Part shown: piece by piece, positions 22,291 to 33,439 of the stretch
Numbering within the stretch: the first letter of the stretch is position 1
How the letters are laid out: the number at the start of each line of letters is the position of its first letter
Source of the DNA: Apostichopus californicus
Taxonomy: Eukaryota; Echinodermata; Holothuroidea; Aspidochirotida; Stichopodidae
Direction: 5' to 3'
DNA length: 38,826 nucleotides
Assembly: GCA_020650975.1 (NCBI GenBank)
Contig: JAIPMN010002446.1
Location: 1 to 38,826 of the forward strand
Notes under the pieces: model-generated
The model's database searches: none
What the model was told of the DNA's origin: nothing
What the model saw: the letters and a program-made list of their open reading frames with translations, nothing else
Made by a program: the position numbers and the translations under genes

Positions 22291-23911
22291 CTATGAAGCA
22301 AGGATAAAAGGACTAGGTTGGGCTGGGTTGTATCCAGCTTAACAAGCAATCAAGAAAATTGTGCCTAACAGTAACGATGACTTTTGCGGGTTGAGGGAGG
22401 GGAGGGGGCATGCTTACATGAGTTTGGCAGCAAGACTGATGTCTGTGACTCTGTGAGTGACGTTTTAATGGGTTTACAAAATTTCTCACTAAGAGTATAA
22501 AAAATTCTAACAGATTATAATTACATTCTGAACTATTCTTGATATCAATTGTGTTGCGTAGCTGCAGAAGAACTGTGTGGAAAGTTTGGTGCCGCAAACT
22601 GAGCACTGATTACAGTACAGATAAATATAATCACTCTCAACCTGAATACTGTTCTTGCAGTTCATCACGGGCAAATTTTTAACGGCTTTCTCATCGTCCA
22701 AATCAAACACAATTTCAACTCCGATGACACAAAAAAAAATCAGCTTTAAGGTTGTTTATGTCAAATTCAGATTGCATTACTATTGAATACCCCCAAATAG
22801 GTAAACTGATTAAATTGGTATCATCCATCCATCACTTCTGGGATACTAAAAAATAAACACAAATAGTAGTAGGCCTAACAAAGCCAAGAAATAATAACAC
22901 ATGAGTACATGACCATTCAACAAATCTTTTAATGTAAGATCGGAGAGGTTTTTCGGACAGCAACAATCCTATAATTGGCAAGGATGGTTTCTACTGTTTA
23001 ATCCAAACCAAGCAATTCTGGAGAAACTGTTTAGCCATGGGGTGGTCACCATTTTGCAAGAAATTAGTAGATATATAAGTTAATATTTCTTCTGTATGTG
23101 GTATGATTTCCAGATGCAATTCTAAGACTGTGAACCTAAGATGGGCAACCCTTTCCTCACTCTGCAGCAATATATTTGCCTTTCTAATGTCTTTGTATCA
23201 TTCTTATGTGTACAATATCAGTCATTAAAACTGGGATCACTTTTCCTGTCGGGAAAACAGGAGGCAATACTGCTGTATTTCACAAAGCTACCCACACAGG
23301 GTAATTCATTTCAAGTCATTCTGTCTGGAATGAAAGTGACTGTAAGAGGGCTACAGAGAGTAGAGAAGAGTTTTGTAGAAAATAAAATGGACTTTGTGCA
23401 TTGTTTCATAGCTTTTAGGAATCGGTATCTGTATATACTCTACCTCTTTATGATGTAGATCATATACATACTGTACAAACATAAATGTTGACTGAGTTCA
23501 GGGAATAATGTTTCTGGTTTAGCATTGCAGAATGCTAAGCCAAATGTGCAAAATTGCTATACAAGTGCAAAGATGTGAAGCGGTTTTTGGACACAGGTAC
23601 CGTAACATTTTGTAAAGGAATGCTCAAAGCCTTCAAAACTTCATAAATGTTGACTGAGTTCAGGGAATAATGTATCTGGTTTAGCATTGCAGAATGTTAA
23701 GCCAAATGTGCAAAATTGCTATACAAGTGCAATGATGTAAAGCGTTTTTTGGACACAGGTACCGTAACATTTTGTAAAGGAATGCTCAAAGCCTTCAAAA
23801 CTGCTGCACAAAATTTGAGTACTAACTTATTCCCTGGAGTTTGTTGGTTACATTTATACAGAAAAATTTCTTTTGTAAGAGCGGGAGAAAATGAATCCAA
23901 TTTTAAACATT
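22291..23911. other. Spacer between exons 10 and 11
   Basis: 1.6 kb at the C1/C2 junction. The intron end of exon 10 still resembles C1 (TTGTATCCAGCTT). It contains the 162-bp tandem duplication at 23480-23803. A plus-strand frame at 23141-23458 is open but shows no domain. No gene is supported. Confidence 0.5.
23480..23803. repeat. 162-bp tandem duplication
   Basis: Two adjacent copies, 23480-23641 and 23642-23803, both opening CATAAATGTTGACTGAGTTC and closing CTCAAAGCCTTCAAAACT. There are only a handful of mismatches, for example TTTCTGG/TATCTGG and AAAGATGTGAAG/AATGATGTAAAG. It is a recent duplication just downstream, in transcript sense, of exon 11. Confidence 0.93.
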
Positions 23912-23916
23912 TTATT
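23911..23916 (-). terminator. AATAAA overlapping the exon 11 stop codon
   Basis: The minus strand reads TTCAAATAAAATG across the end of exon 11, so the TAA stop codon lies inside an AATAAA hexamer. If used, cleavage would occur 10-30 bases later and the 3' UTR would be almost absent. A distal signal may be used instead. Confidence 0.35.
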
Positions 23917-24411
23917 TGAAAGTTAGATCAGATCCTGCTGTAAGTTCACGTTTATGTTTAGTTTCATGCTGGCCCCTGTTTCCTATGCTGGCGAATGCTT
24001 TCTCACAATATCTACATTTGAAAGGCTTAGCCCCGGTGTGGATGTTTTCGTGCGCTTTTCTTTCACTTCCACTGACAAACAGCTTTGGACAAAACTGACA
24101 TTTAAAGGGTCTCTCTCCAGTGTGCCTGCGCTCATGCACCGTACAATTACTCCTGAGTCTGAAGGGACGGTCACAGAAACGGCACAAAATGTAAGTCATA
24201 GTTCTTCCGGCAGGGTTAATGGGAACTGAAGGAATCGCTTGAGCTGTATGAATTTGAATTTTCTTGCGGCGATTCAACCTGTCTCGGCACAATTTATTCC
24301 TAGATTTAACAGAGGACCGTGACGGCGAACTAGACAAATTCCTGTAACTTCCCTCGGGACCTCCTGAAAGAACCGCTGTTTGCAATATTCCATGACTGGG
24401 ATAGGATAAAC
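23912..24411 (-). CDS. Zinc-finger terminal exon 11 (class C2, longest)
   Basis: The acceptor TTTATCCTTGCTTCATAG ends at 24412. At 500 bp and 166 residues it is the longest module. It opens LSYPSHGILQTAVLSGG, with His replacing the usual Gln. The lead has DRLNRRKK, a nuclear-localisation-like cluster shared with exon 10. Fingers lie at 77-97, 105-125 and 133-153; contacts are L-S-N-V, S-S-E-A and S-G-N-Q. The C-terminal tail is extended (KRELTAGSDLTFK, 13 residues against 4-7 in most others), suggesting that an earlier stop was lost and the next in-frame TAA is used. Confidence 0.9.
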
Positions 24412-25901
24412 CTATGAAGCAAGGATAAAAGCAGTAGGTGGTATCCAGACAAACAAGAAATTATTTAGTTCATATTCATTGCCCATCGCATCTAGATTAA
24501 TGCATTCTCGTATCTAGAGGGAGTTTCCCCGAAATATCCGCAACAAGCTTATTCTATAACACACTATACCGTAGCTACTAATATACAGTACTTTCACACA
24601 TTCGACAAACACTAATGGAGGGTAAGTTCAAGCTTACAGCAGCTACGGTGCAGTGACCGTGTACTATAACAAAACTTATTCATAATACAGTTCAATGTAA
24701 CCAATCTGGTACATCCGTATATGGTTATTCTACAGATGTCTTTGTGTTACCAAACAGCCACTGTAACACCACAGCAACATACTGTTTATGGTACATGGTT
24801 ATTCTATAGATGTTTTTGTGTTACCATGAGTGTAACACCAAACAGAGCCACTGTAACAAACTGTGGTACACTTTATTCAAACACTCATCTGCTTGTTAAA
24901 CTTTACCAGTTACTTCTGTAGCCTAACCAGCTCTGATAACTCAAGAAAACTGCTCTTCTTTGCATCATACTGAAAGTCAATGAATCTACCCACAAATAAT
25001 GTTAACGCAACCCAGAGGAAGAGGTACTGTACTGTAGTTTCAATAGACAAGAGTTCATTTGTACAGTTGTACTGTACCTGTTCACACAAGAAGGCCACAT
25101 ACAGTACAACATATTATACTTTCTACAGTGGTACAGTACATTATTACATTTTTTGGTCATACTCCATGTTTAGAAATTATGGCGCTTGTCGGCTTTTTAG
25201 CTGCTTTTTTATGTAAGTTTTCATTAACGCTTTTTAAAACATGCAAAAACAATGCAACTTTGATTAGGCTTTAGTTTCATTACAATACAGAAACGAAAAG
25301 CTGTCTGGGATACAAAATGTTCAGGACAGGGTTATTTCCTCATCTACTGTGACATCTGATGCAGATAGAGTGTTCTCAATATTAGCACAAATAGTAAATC
25401 CCAACTGATTCTAGCAGGACTATAAACACTGAAAATAGTGCAACCGACAGGTAGGCTGGGACTTTCTTCTGCCCATGGATTCAACATGCTTTAACCCACT
25501 TTGCACTTTTATTTCATAGAGATGGTTAAAAAGAAAATTCTATAACACTAGAAAGAAGGATAAATGAACTCTTAAGTTTAAACAGCTTTAATATCTAGAA
25601 ATATCTATTTACAGTCTTACGGTACTTGACCTATATAAAGCTTTTTCTTTGGGGAAGAGGAGGGCTAGGAAAGGGGTGGGAACTTGAGGATCCTGCCTCC
25701 AATTTCAAATTCTGGGTATTGAGAGACAATTAAATCAGTTCAATACTAGACTTGAATGACACTGTATATAGAGGTGTGTGAAAAGTGTGTTTTTCTGTTG
25801 TTCACACCCCCCTCTTCAGATGGACACAGTTTATGATTACAGTATTAAATTTCATATCTAAGGTCTTGTTCTAGTCTTATATACAGAACAGGTACAGAAA
25901 C
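24412..25901. other. Spacer between exons 11 and 12
   Basis: 1.5 kb, non-coding. The intron end beside exon 11 keeps the C1-type GGATACCACCTACTGC. The region 24720-24870 has two related stretches (ATGGTTATTCTACAGATGTC and ATGGTTATTCTATAGATGTT, each followed by TTTGTGTTACCA), a local duplication. TACAGTA/TACTGTA motifs are dense at 25020-25145. Confidence 0.5.
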
Positions 25902-26383
25902 CTAGACTGGATTATCCTGTTTATGTCTTCCTTCGTGTTGGCCACGGCTTCCTGTGCTGGCAAAACTCTTGTCACAAAATCTACACTTGTAAGGCTTGGC
26001 CCCTGTATGGAGATTCTCATGGGTTTTTCTTTCACTTCCACTGACAAACAGCTTTGGACAAAACTGACATTTAAAGGGTCTCTCTCCAGTGTGTCTGCGC
26101 TCGTGGACTTTACAGTTACTCTTGAGACTGAATGGCCGATCACAAAATTGGCACAAAAAGAAAGTCTTAGTTCTTCCGGCAGCATTATTAGACACTGAGG
26201 GATTTGTACCAGATGCAGGGATTTGTGTTTTCCTGCGATGGCGATTCACCCTGGCTTCACCCGATTTACCCTTAGAACTGACAGAGGCCTGTGTTGGCAG
26301 ATTAGACAAATTCCTGTAACTTCCCTCAGGGCCATCTGAACGTTCTGTCGTTTGCATTAATCCTTGTCTGGGGTAGGATAAAC
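25902..26383 (-). CDS. Zinc-finger terminal exon 12 (class C2)
   Basis: The acceptor CTTTATCCTTGCTTCATAG ends at 26384. It encodes 160 residues opening LSYPRQGLMQTTERSDGPEG, a start shared only with exon 13. The lead contains KGKSGEARVNRHRRKTQIPASG. Fingers lie at 78-98, 106-126 and 134-154; contacts are L-S-N-V, S-S-E-T and S-G-S-Q. The tail is KQDNPV. It belongs to the tight group 12-14, but its 3' flank is not the one shared by 13 and 14. Confidence 0.9.
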
Positions 26384-28141
26384 CTATGAAGCAAGGATAA
26401 AGCAATACGTTTTGGCCAGCTTTACGAGCAGTTAGAAAAGTAGTGTGTTATAGTGTACCCAGGAAAATGGGGGAGGAGTTGGGAAGAGCAAGGTCTGGTT
26501 AGAGCAGCTCCTCTTTTCATAACATACAGTAGTTCTTTAGTCATTTAGTGATGTCCACAGTTACTACAGTTGGGAGGAGTTATCTGTTAGCATTTGTTTT
26601 GCTTTTTTTTTATAGGCTGAGAAGGTATTTCCAAGAGGTTTAGGGCAATGGTAGTTTACATTCAAACAGCTACATGCTGAAACATAGCATGTTTTCCATT
26701 GCACAAACACAAGCAGAGTATGAGCATTGAGTGATTCTAATGAATGTGGTTAAGTTGTTTGATATCAATGGTATGACATTTAGGGACATCATCCCCACCC
26801 CCCCCCCCACCATTAAGTTATGGCGTCTTCCACAATATTTGATAAAATTTAATAAGATTCTATGATTTCTATCCATCATACAGCTTTTATAATTCCTTCC
26901 ATTGTTAATACATTTTCCCCTTGATTGGGAGAGGGGGTGGACTTTGATCTCCAGTATGCCTGCACGGTGGAGAGGGAATGGTTAAACTACGTAGTTGGTT
27001 GAGAAGGAATGGTTAAAGCGAATGCCAAATAGTTTGTTAGTTCAAGAGAAAGACCGACAACACTAAGTACAGCATTGGTAGGCACCTGCTTATGTTGATA
27101 TGAGTCTTGTTTCCTCCAACACAGTCATGTCTTTACCCATTCTGTTGCAGCTCTTGTAAATTGTGTTGCATGAGTGTTTGAATGATACAGTACAGTAGTT
27201 GATACTAACATCATCCCATAAGGTAACAAGTCAAAAGGGAGGATGCTGAGGAGGCTGCAGCATCCCGCAGCCAGGCTGCATAGGACAAAATCGTCTGTGC
27301 TGTACAGTATCACACAATACACACTATAGTTTCAACACGATTGATCACTGTTGGTATGCCAAGAGCTGATCTCTATTTATTTATTTTTTTTATTCAGGAG
27401 GGGATTTTGTAGAGCTGCTATTTCATCTTTTTTGGACACTATGACTATCACTGTAAGTCATTTGTTTCACTACAGTAGTCAACTTTCTTATCTGTTCAAG
27501 AGACACTGTAAATGTTTAAAGTTTCCAATTTGCTTTATGATCTATGATAATCACAAAAGGTCACTGTTACTGCACACTGTTGACAATCTTACTGTTCATT
27601 CACCAACTATCCACTCATAAAGTCACTTGTTGAAGAAAGTTAGGATGTCATACTGCTTACCCGATATCTCGGGACAGTCTCTAGATGTTACATACAGTAC
27701 TGTCCCTGGATTATCCATAAAATTGTAAAAAGGCCCTGTATAATTTCAATTATACATGTTTGGCCTTCAATACAAACAGCTTTTAACTTAGAAAATTTAA
27801 GCATCAGGTTGCACTTAGTGATGAATAATTAAGACTTCCGGTTACCTTCATTATTTTTGTACTTGGAAACACATCTACATTTTACCATGTAATTTTAGCA
27901 AGTTGTGGATCCTTTCCATTATTTATAGTCTGATACTTGAGAGATATAATTACAAATGTTAGGACTCTCACTAAAATGGCAGTGAGTGAAAATGGACGCC
28001 AGTGTAATTCCAGTGCAACACAGTTCATCAGTAGGGTCTTTCATATGTAAGGTATAACATTCTACTGTAGATTGACATGTCCATTGCAAAATTTATAACT
28101 GACAAACTAGAGGCAGCCTACAGATAGATACCTTATCATAC
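26384..28141. other. Spacer between exons 12 and 13 (duplication copy 1)
   Basis: 1.76 kb, non-coding, and the counterpart of 28624-30737 without the SINE. It includes a C-rich run at 26793-26809. The empty site matching the SINE insertion is at about 28037-28050 (CATCAGTAGGGTCTTTC). Open frames here are not preserved in the other copy. Confidence 0.6.
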
Positions 28142-28623
28142 CTAGACTGGATTATCCTTTCTATGCTTGGCTTCATGTTGGCCACGGATCCCTGTGCTGG
28201 CAAAGCCTCGGTCACAAAATCTACACTTGTGAGGTTTGGCCCCTGTATGGAAATTTTCATGGGTTTTTCTTTCACTACCACTTACAAACATCTTTGGACA
28301 AAACTGACATTTAAAGGGTCTCTCTCCAGTGTGCCGGCGCTCGTGGACTTTTAAGTTACTCTTGAGACTGAACGGCCGTTCACAAAATTGGCACAAAAAG
28401 AAAGTCTTAGTTCTTCCGGCAGCATTATTAGACACTGAGGGATTTGTACCAGATGCAGGGATTTGTGTTTGCCTGCGACGACGTTTCAACATGGCTTCAC
28501 TCGATTTACCCTTAGAACTGACAGAGGCCTGTGATGACAGATTAACAAATCTTCTGTAACTTCCCTCAGGGCCATCTGAACGTTCTGTGGTTTGCATTAA
28601 TCCTTGTCTGGGGTAGGATAAAC
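28142..28623 (-). CDS. Zinc-finger terminal exon 13 (12/14 hybrid)
   Basis: The acceptor CTTTATCCTTGCTTCATAG ends at 28624. It encodes 160 residues. The first 24 or so (LSYPRQGLMQTTERSDGPEG) match exon 12; from FVNLSSQASV onwards (EAMLKRRRRQTQ, finger 2 KMFVS, finger 3 CDRGFASTGIRG) it matches exon 14. The flanks agree: the intron side matches exon 12 and the 3' side matches exon 14. Fingers lie at 78-98, 106-126 and 134-154; contacts are L-S-N-V, S-S-E-T and S-G-I-Q. Finger 1 has Leu at helix position 4. RRRRQ is a likely nuclear-localisation cluster. Confidence 0.9.
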
Positions 28624-30737
28624 CTATGAAGCAAGGATAAAGCAATACATTTTGGCCGGCTTTACGAGCAGTTAGAAAAGTAGTGTGTTATAGTGTACCC
28701 AGGCAAAAGCGGGAGGAGTTGGGAAGAGCAAGGTCTGGTTAGAGCAGCTCCTATTTTCATAACATAACAGTAGTTCTTCAGTCATTAGTGATGTTTACAG
28801 CTACTACAGTTGGGAGGAGTTATCTGTTAGTATTTGTTTCGCTTTTGGTTTACAGGCTGAGAAGATATTTCCAAGAGATTTTGGGCAATGGTAGTTTACA
28901 TTCAAACATCTACATGCTGAAACATTGCATGTTTTCCATTGCACAAACAGACTATGAGTGTTGAGTGATTCTAATGAATGTGGTTAAGTTGTTTGATATC
29001 AATGGTATGACATTTAGGGCCATCATCCCCCCCCCCCCCCTTTAAGTTATGGCATCTTCCACAATATTTGATAAAATTTAATAAGATGCTATCCATAATA
29101 CAGCTTTTATAATTCCTTCCATTTTTTAATACATTTTCCCCTTGATTGGGAGAGGGGGTGGACTTTGATCTCCAGTATGCCTGCACGGTGGAGAGGGAAT
29201 GGTTAAACTAGTTGGTGGAGAAGGAATGGTTAAAGCAACTGCCCATATAGTTTGTTAGTTCAAGAGAAAGACCCACAACACTGAGTACAGAATTTGTAGG
29301 CACCAACTTATGTTGTTATAAGTTGTTTCCTTCAACACAGTCATGTGTTTACCCATTCTGTTGCAGCGCTTGTAAATTGTGTTTCATGAGTGTTTGAATG
29401 ATACAGTAGTTGATACTAACATCATCCCATAAGGTACCAAGTCAAAATGGAGGATGCTGAGGAGGCTGCAGCATCTCGCAGCCAGGCTGCATAGGACACA
29501 ATCTTCTGTAGTGTGCAGTTTCACACAATAGACACTATAGTTTCAACACGATTGATCACTGTTGGTATGCCAAGATCTGATCTCTATATTTTTTAATTTG
29601 ATTCAGGAGGGGATTTTGCTTATTTCAGCTTTTTTGGACACTATGACTACAGTATCACTGTAAGTCATTTGTTTCACTAGTCAACTTTCTTATTCGTTCA
29701 AGAAACACTGTAAATGTTTAAATTTACCAATTTGCTTTATATATGATCTATGATCTTCACAAAAGGTCACTGTACTGCACACTGTTGACAATCTTACTGT
29801 TCATTCACCAACTATCCACTCATGAAGTCACTTGTTGAAGAATTTTAGAAGGATGTCAAATTGCTTTCCCGATATCTCGGGACAGTCTCTAGATGTTACA
29901 TACAGTACTGTCCCTGGATTATCTAGAAAATTGTAAAAAGGCCCTGTATAATTTCAATTATACATGTTTGGCCTTCAATACAAACAGCTTTTACCTTAGA
30001 AAATTTAAGCATCAAGTTGCACTTAGTGATGAATAATTAAGACTTCCAGCTACTGTACCTTTATTATTTTTGTATCTACATTTTAACATGTAATTTTTGC
30101 AACTTGTGGCTCTTTTCCATCATTTACAGTCTGATATTTGAGAGATATAATTCTACATATATGTTAGGACACTCACTGGAATGGCAGTGTATAGAGGTGA
30201 CTGAAAAATGGACGCAAGTGTACTCAGGTGCAACACAGTTCATCAGTTTCAATCAATCAATCCTAAGACATTTATATAGCGCCAAAGTCAACAGAAATTG
30301 TTCAAAGGCGCTATTAGCCTTCGTCATTGGTAACTTGTCACAACTACACCAAAGTGTGAGCAATTCAATCAATCTCTCCTGGGGCACCACAGTGCACCAC
30401 AGCCACGTGTCCTCTGGGGGACTTCCCATAGGGTGCTGCCAGAAACCGGCACACGCAACTATATTTACAAGTCACCTCGCAAGTCCCCATTTATACACCT
30501 GGGTGAAGAGAGGCAATGTAGATAAAGTGCCTTGCCCAAGGCCACAACGCAATGATCTGGCCAGGGTTCGAACCTGTAATCCTTACAGTAGATCACTAGT
30601 CCACTGCCTCAACCACTTGACCAAAACGCTCTCCTCGTCTTTTATATGTAAGGTATAACATTCTAGATTAACATGTCCATTGCAAAATTGACTAACTACG
30701 TAGAGGCAGCCTACAGATAGATACAGGCTTATCATAC
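28624..30737. other. Spacer between exons 13 and 14 (duplication copy 2)
   Basis: 2.1 kb, aligning with the previous spacer. It includes a run of 14 C at 29027-29040, at the site of the C-rich run in copy 1, and the SINE at 30248-30636. The 184-residue plus-strand open frame at 30104-30658 runs largely through the SINE and is an artefact of it. Confidence 0.6.
30248..30636 (-). mobile_element. tRNA-derived SINE with (GATT)n tail
   Basis: Read on the minus strand, the element has a pol III A box (TGGTCAAGTGG, 30613-30623) and B box (GGTTCGAACCC, 30564-30574). A central stretch contains CCTTGGGCAAGGCACTTTAT, the 3' part contains TTTGGCGCTATATAAATG, and it ends in GATTGATTGATTG. Length is about 389 bp. 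The paralogous spacer has no insertion at the matching site, which gives the borders. The conserved centre suggests one of the broadly distributed SINE superfamilies, but I cannot assign it. Its 3' end was probably recognised by a partner LINE. No clear target-site duplication is visible. Confidence 0.88.
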
Positions 30738-31219
30738 CTAGACTGGATTATCCTGTCTATGCTTGGCTTCATGGTGGCCACGGATTCCTGTGCTGGCAAA
30801 GCCTCGGTCACAAAATCTACACTTGTAAGGTTTGGCCCCTGTATGGAAATTTTCATGGGTTTTTTTTTCACCTGCACTTACAAACATCTTTGGACAAAAC
30901 TGACATTTAAAGGGTCTCTCTCCAGTGTGCCGGCGCTCGTGGACTTTTAAGTTACTCTTGAGACTGAACGGCCGGTCACAAAATTGGCACAAAAAGAAAG
31001 TCTTAGTTCTTCCGGCAGCATTATTGGACACTGAGGGATTTGTACCAGATGCAGGGATTTGTGTTTGCCTGCGACGACGTTTCAACATGGCTTCACCAGA
31101 TTTACCCTTAGAACTGACAGAGGCCTGTGATGACAGATTAACAAAATTTCTGTAGCTTCCCCCAGGTCCATCTGTGAGTTCTGCCGTTTGCAATATTCCT
31201 TGTCTGGGGTAGGATAAAC
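30738..31219 (-). CDS. Zinc-finger terminal exon 14 (class C2)
   Basis: The acceptor CTTTATCCTTGCTTCATAG ends at 31220. It encodes 160 residues, opening LSYPRQGILQTAELTDGPGG. The lead ends with RRRRQTQIPASGTNPSVSNN, as in exon 13. Fingers lie at 78-98, 106-126 and 134-154; contacts are L-S-N-V, S-G-E-T and S-G-I-H. Relative to exon 13, finger 2 changes SGSER to SAGEK and finger 3 changes GQHE to GHHE, so the predicted contacts differ at two positions. The intron side of this exon is not shared with 12 and 13. It ends RQDNPV. Confidence 0.9.
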
Positions 31220-32405
31220 CTATGAAGCAAGGATAAAGCAATACATTGGGGCCGACTATATTTGCAATTAAAGATTAGCGTACTGTACACGTAGTAACTA
31301 CCGTAGTATATTGAGGGTAGCAGAGAGGGGTGGGAAGCACATGGCCAATGGGACTGTATGTACAGGAACGCCTCTTCAAAACATGTTTGTAACCTCCAGT
31401 CAGTGTAATGAATGTAAAACTGTTAACAGGGAATTAGAAATGAAATTTGGAGAAATTGAAGTTATGATGGTCAATGGCAAATTTTGATACATTGATAAAA
31501 TTCAGAGTAATCTAAAATTTTGCTTTAATACATGTATACATGTATGCTTCTATAACTTTTGATGAAATTGTCTCTTTTGACAGGAGAAGGAAGAAATGTG
31601 GCCAGGGGGATGGGGAGGGGATATAGTTGCCCTTCTGAAGGAACTCTATAGTGTAGAAATGACCATTGTTCAAGTGCAGTATATATTCATTGTATATTTC
31701 AAAACAAACTGATCAGGATTACTCAGCTTTTCTGTAAGTCAATAATTCTACAAACAAAGACTTTTGTACTGAATGGCATAAAAGTTTAAAACTTATAATT
31801 ACTTTAAAAATCCATAATGAAAGTAACTTTTGCTGTGGACTTCAAAATGGGGAATCTTTTGTTTCTACCTAACACCGAAAATTCATTAGATGCATGATAA
31901 GTTTCACTAGTCAGGTTTCATTTGCCAAGGTTGAATAAAATGTAAATGTTCCTGAAGATTTCCAATTTTACTGTAATGTATGTGGTCAACAATGATATAT
32001 TGACACACTGTATGTAAACCAAGACCTTTCTCAAATGGAACATGATTGATCACTCCATAGTTATGATGCAACTGATGAAAAACTCTACATGGGGTACTGT
32101 ACCTTGATTAGCTACACTCCAATCTTGTTTTGAAAAATACTAGCTAGGTGTAGTCAAGTTACAGAAATTGGCAAACAATTGCAAAATTTGCAAACAGCAG
32201 ATTTCACACTTAGCAGTATTCAAAGACTTAGACATAAATCAAGAAATAAAGGTAACAGCTCACACACAGAGACACACACACAACAATGTACTGACTGAGG
32301 CAAGTTAAAAGAAGTCAAAGGTCCTCAGTATTGCCCTCAAATATATGTCAAGTAATGGTCACCCTTGTTCAAATTTTTAACAAGGATATTACGGTCTCTC
32401 TAAAT

Positions 32406-32589
32406 GAACATACCCACCACACCGACATATCATATTTAGTCTTCTATATTGACACTCATCAGTTATTTAGAGTGTAATTTAGGGGATCTATGAACTTACC
32501 CACCACTCTGACATATAATATTTAATCATCTACTTTGACACTCATCAATTACTTAGTAATTGGGTAATTTGAGTAATTTAGGGGATCAA
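32406..32589. repeat. Approximate tandem duplication, about 86-bp period
   Basis: Copy 1 (32406-32491) and copy 2 (32492 to about 32589) share GAAC(A/T)TACCCACCAC, GACATAT, TTGACACTCATCA and TAATTTAGGGGATC. Copy 2 has a small insertion (TAATTGGGTAATTTGAG region). Confidence 0.8.
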
Positions 32590-32916
32590 AGCCTCTGGCA
32601 AAGTAACTATTGTAAACTTCTAGCATTTTTAGCAAAATTTGGGGCCAATAGTGATGAGTGATGACATTCAACATAAAAGAACAGTCAGGAAACCCATACT
32701 GTACAACACTTGCACAACTTTCTTTCTTTCTTTGCTGGTAAACCGTCCATTCAACCACAGTGACGTACATATGTATGAAAGTAACTTACTATACGATGGG
32801 CAAAAGTTTTTCAGATGTTGAAAATTAGTGCATCTCCGATCAGAAATTATTGAGAGATGCAGGTGTACGGTAAATACAGACAGGGAACTCTTAAACAAAG
32901 AATCTTAAGCAAAGAT

Positions 32917-32968
32917 GTGGTGTTGGAGTGGTGTGGTGTTGGTGTGGTTGGAGTGGTGTTGGAGTGGA
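32917..32968. repeat. GTGTTGGAGTG low-complexity tract
   Basis: About 50 bp of imperfect GTGTTGGAGTGGT-type repeats on the plus strand. It is G/T-rich and lies in non-coding spacer. Confidence 0.8.
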
Positions 32969-33439
32969 AGATATTGTGGTTTGACTGTCCCACATCCTTT
33001 TCATGGACCTCCATTCACGTCAGTTCAGAAAACACTTTCGTAGCCAACTTACTTGACATACACAACAGGTATATATAGGTTAATGTACCATACAGTACCT
33101 ACCTACATGCCAAGAGGTCAAACTACAACTTCAAACGTTAGTTGCAAGACATTCAATGTCCATTTAAGGTTCTATTTAGCAACGTACGGCCTAATTCCAG
33201 ATGGGGTATCCTGAGATGACCTGCAGCTGTTATGAACATGACGACAAATGACGTACTCTTTTCTGACGCATTGAACTAAGTACTGTATATCATATTGTAA
33301 ATATCTACTCCCCCCTCCTATTTGAAAGTTTTTCAGGGAGGAAAAAAAGAGCACATGTACCCAGTTTTTGTTTTCTGCATAATTAGTTTCCTGCATTCAT
33401 TAACTACTTAAGCCATTAATTAGGTATACGGACAGATCC

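Larger units (their letters stand above)
26313..31148. repeat. Tandem segmental duplication, two copies of about 2.2 kb
   Basis: Copy 1 is about 26313-28552 and copy 2 about 28553-31148; each spans the 5' end of one exon, the whole spacer and the 3' part of the next exon. Long stretches align with few differences, for example TAGAAAAGTAGTGTGTTATA, TTGATTGGGAGAGGGGGTGG, GGAGGATGCTGAGGAGGCTG and CCGATATCTCGGGACAGTCT, in the same order in both. Copy 2 is longer by about 356 bp, mostly because of the SINE at 30248-30636. The borders are placed inside homologous exons, as expected from unequal crossing-over. Confidence 0.88.
31220..33439. other. Spacer between exons 14 and 15
   Basis: 2.2 kb outside the recent duplication. 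It contains a CA-rich stretch near 32263-32283, the approximate duplication at 32406-32589, a short (CTTT)n run near 32718-32733 and the GTGTTGG-rich tract at 32917-32968. No gene is supported. Confidence 0.5.

Noticed and set aside
30104..30658. Plus-strand open frame of 184 residues, the longest in the window
   Set aside because: It runs mostly antisense through the SINE and the frame is absent from the paralogous spacer.
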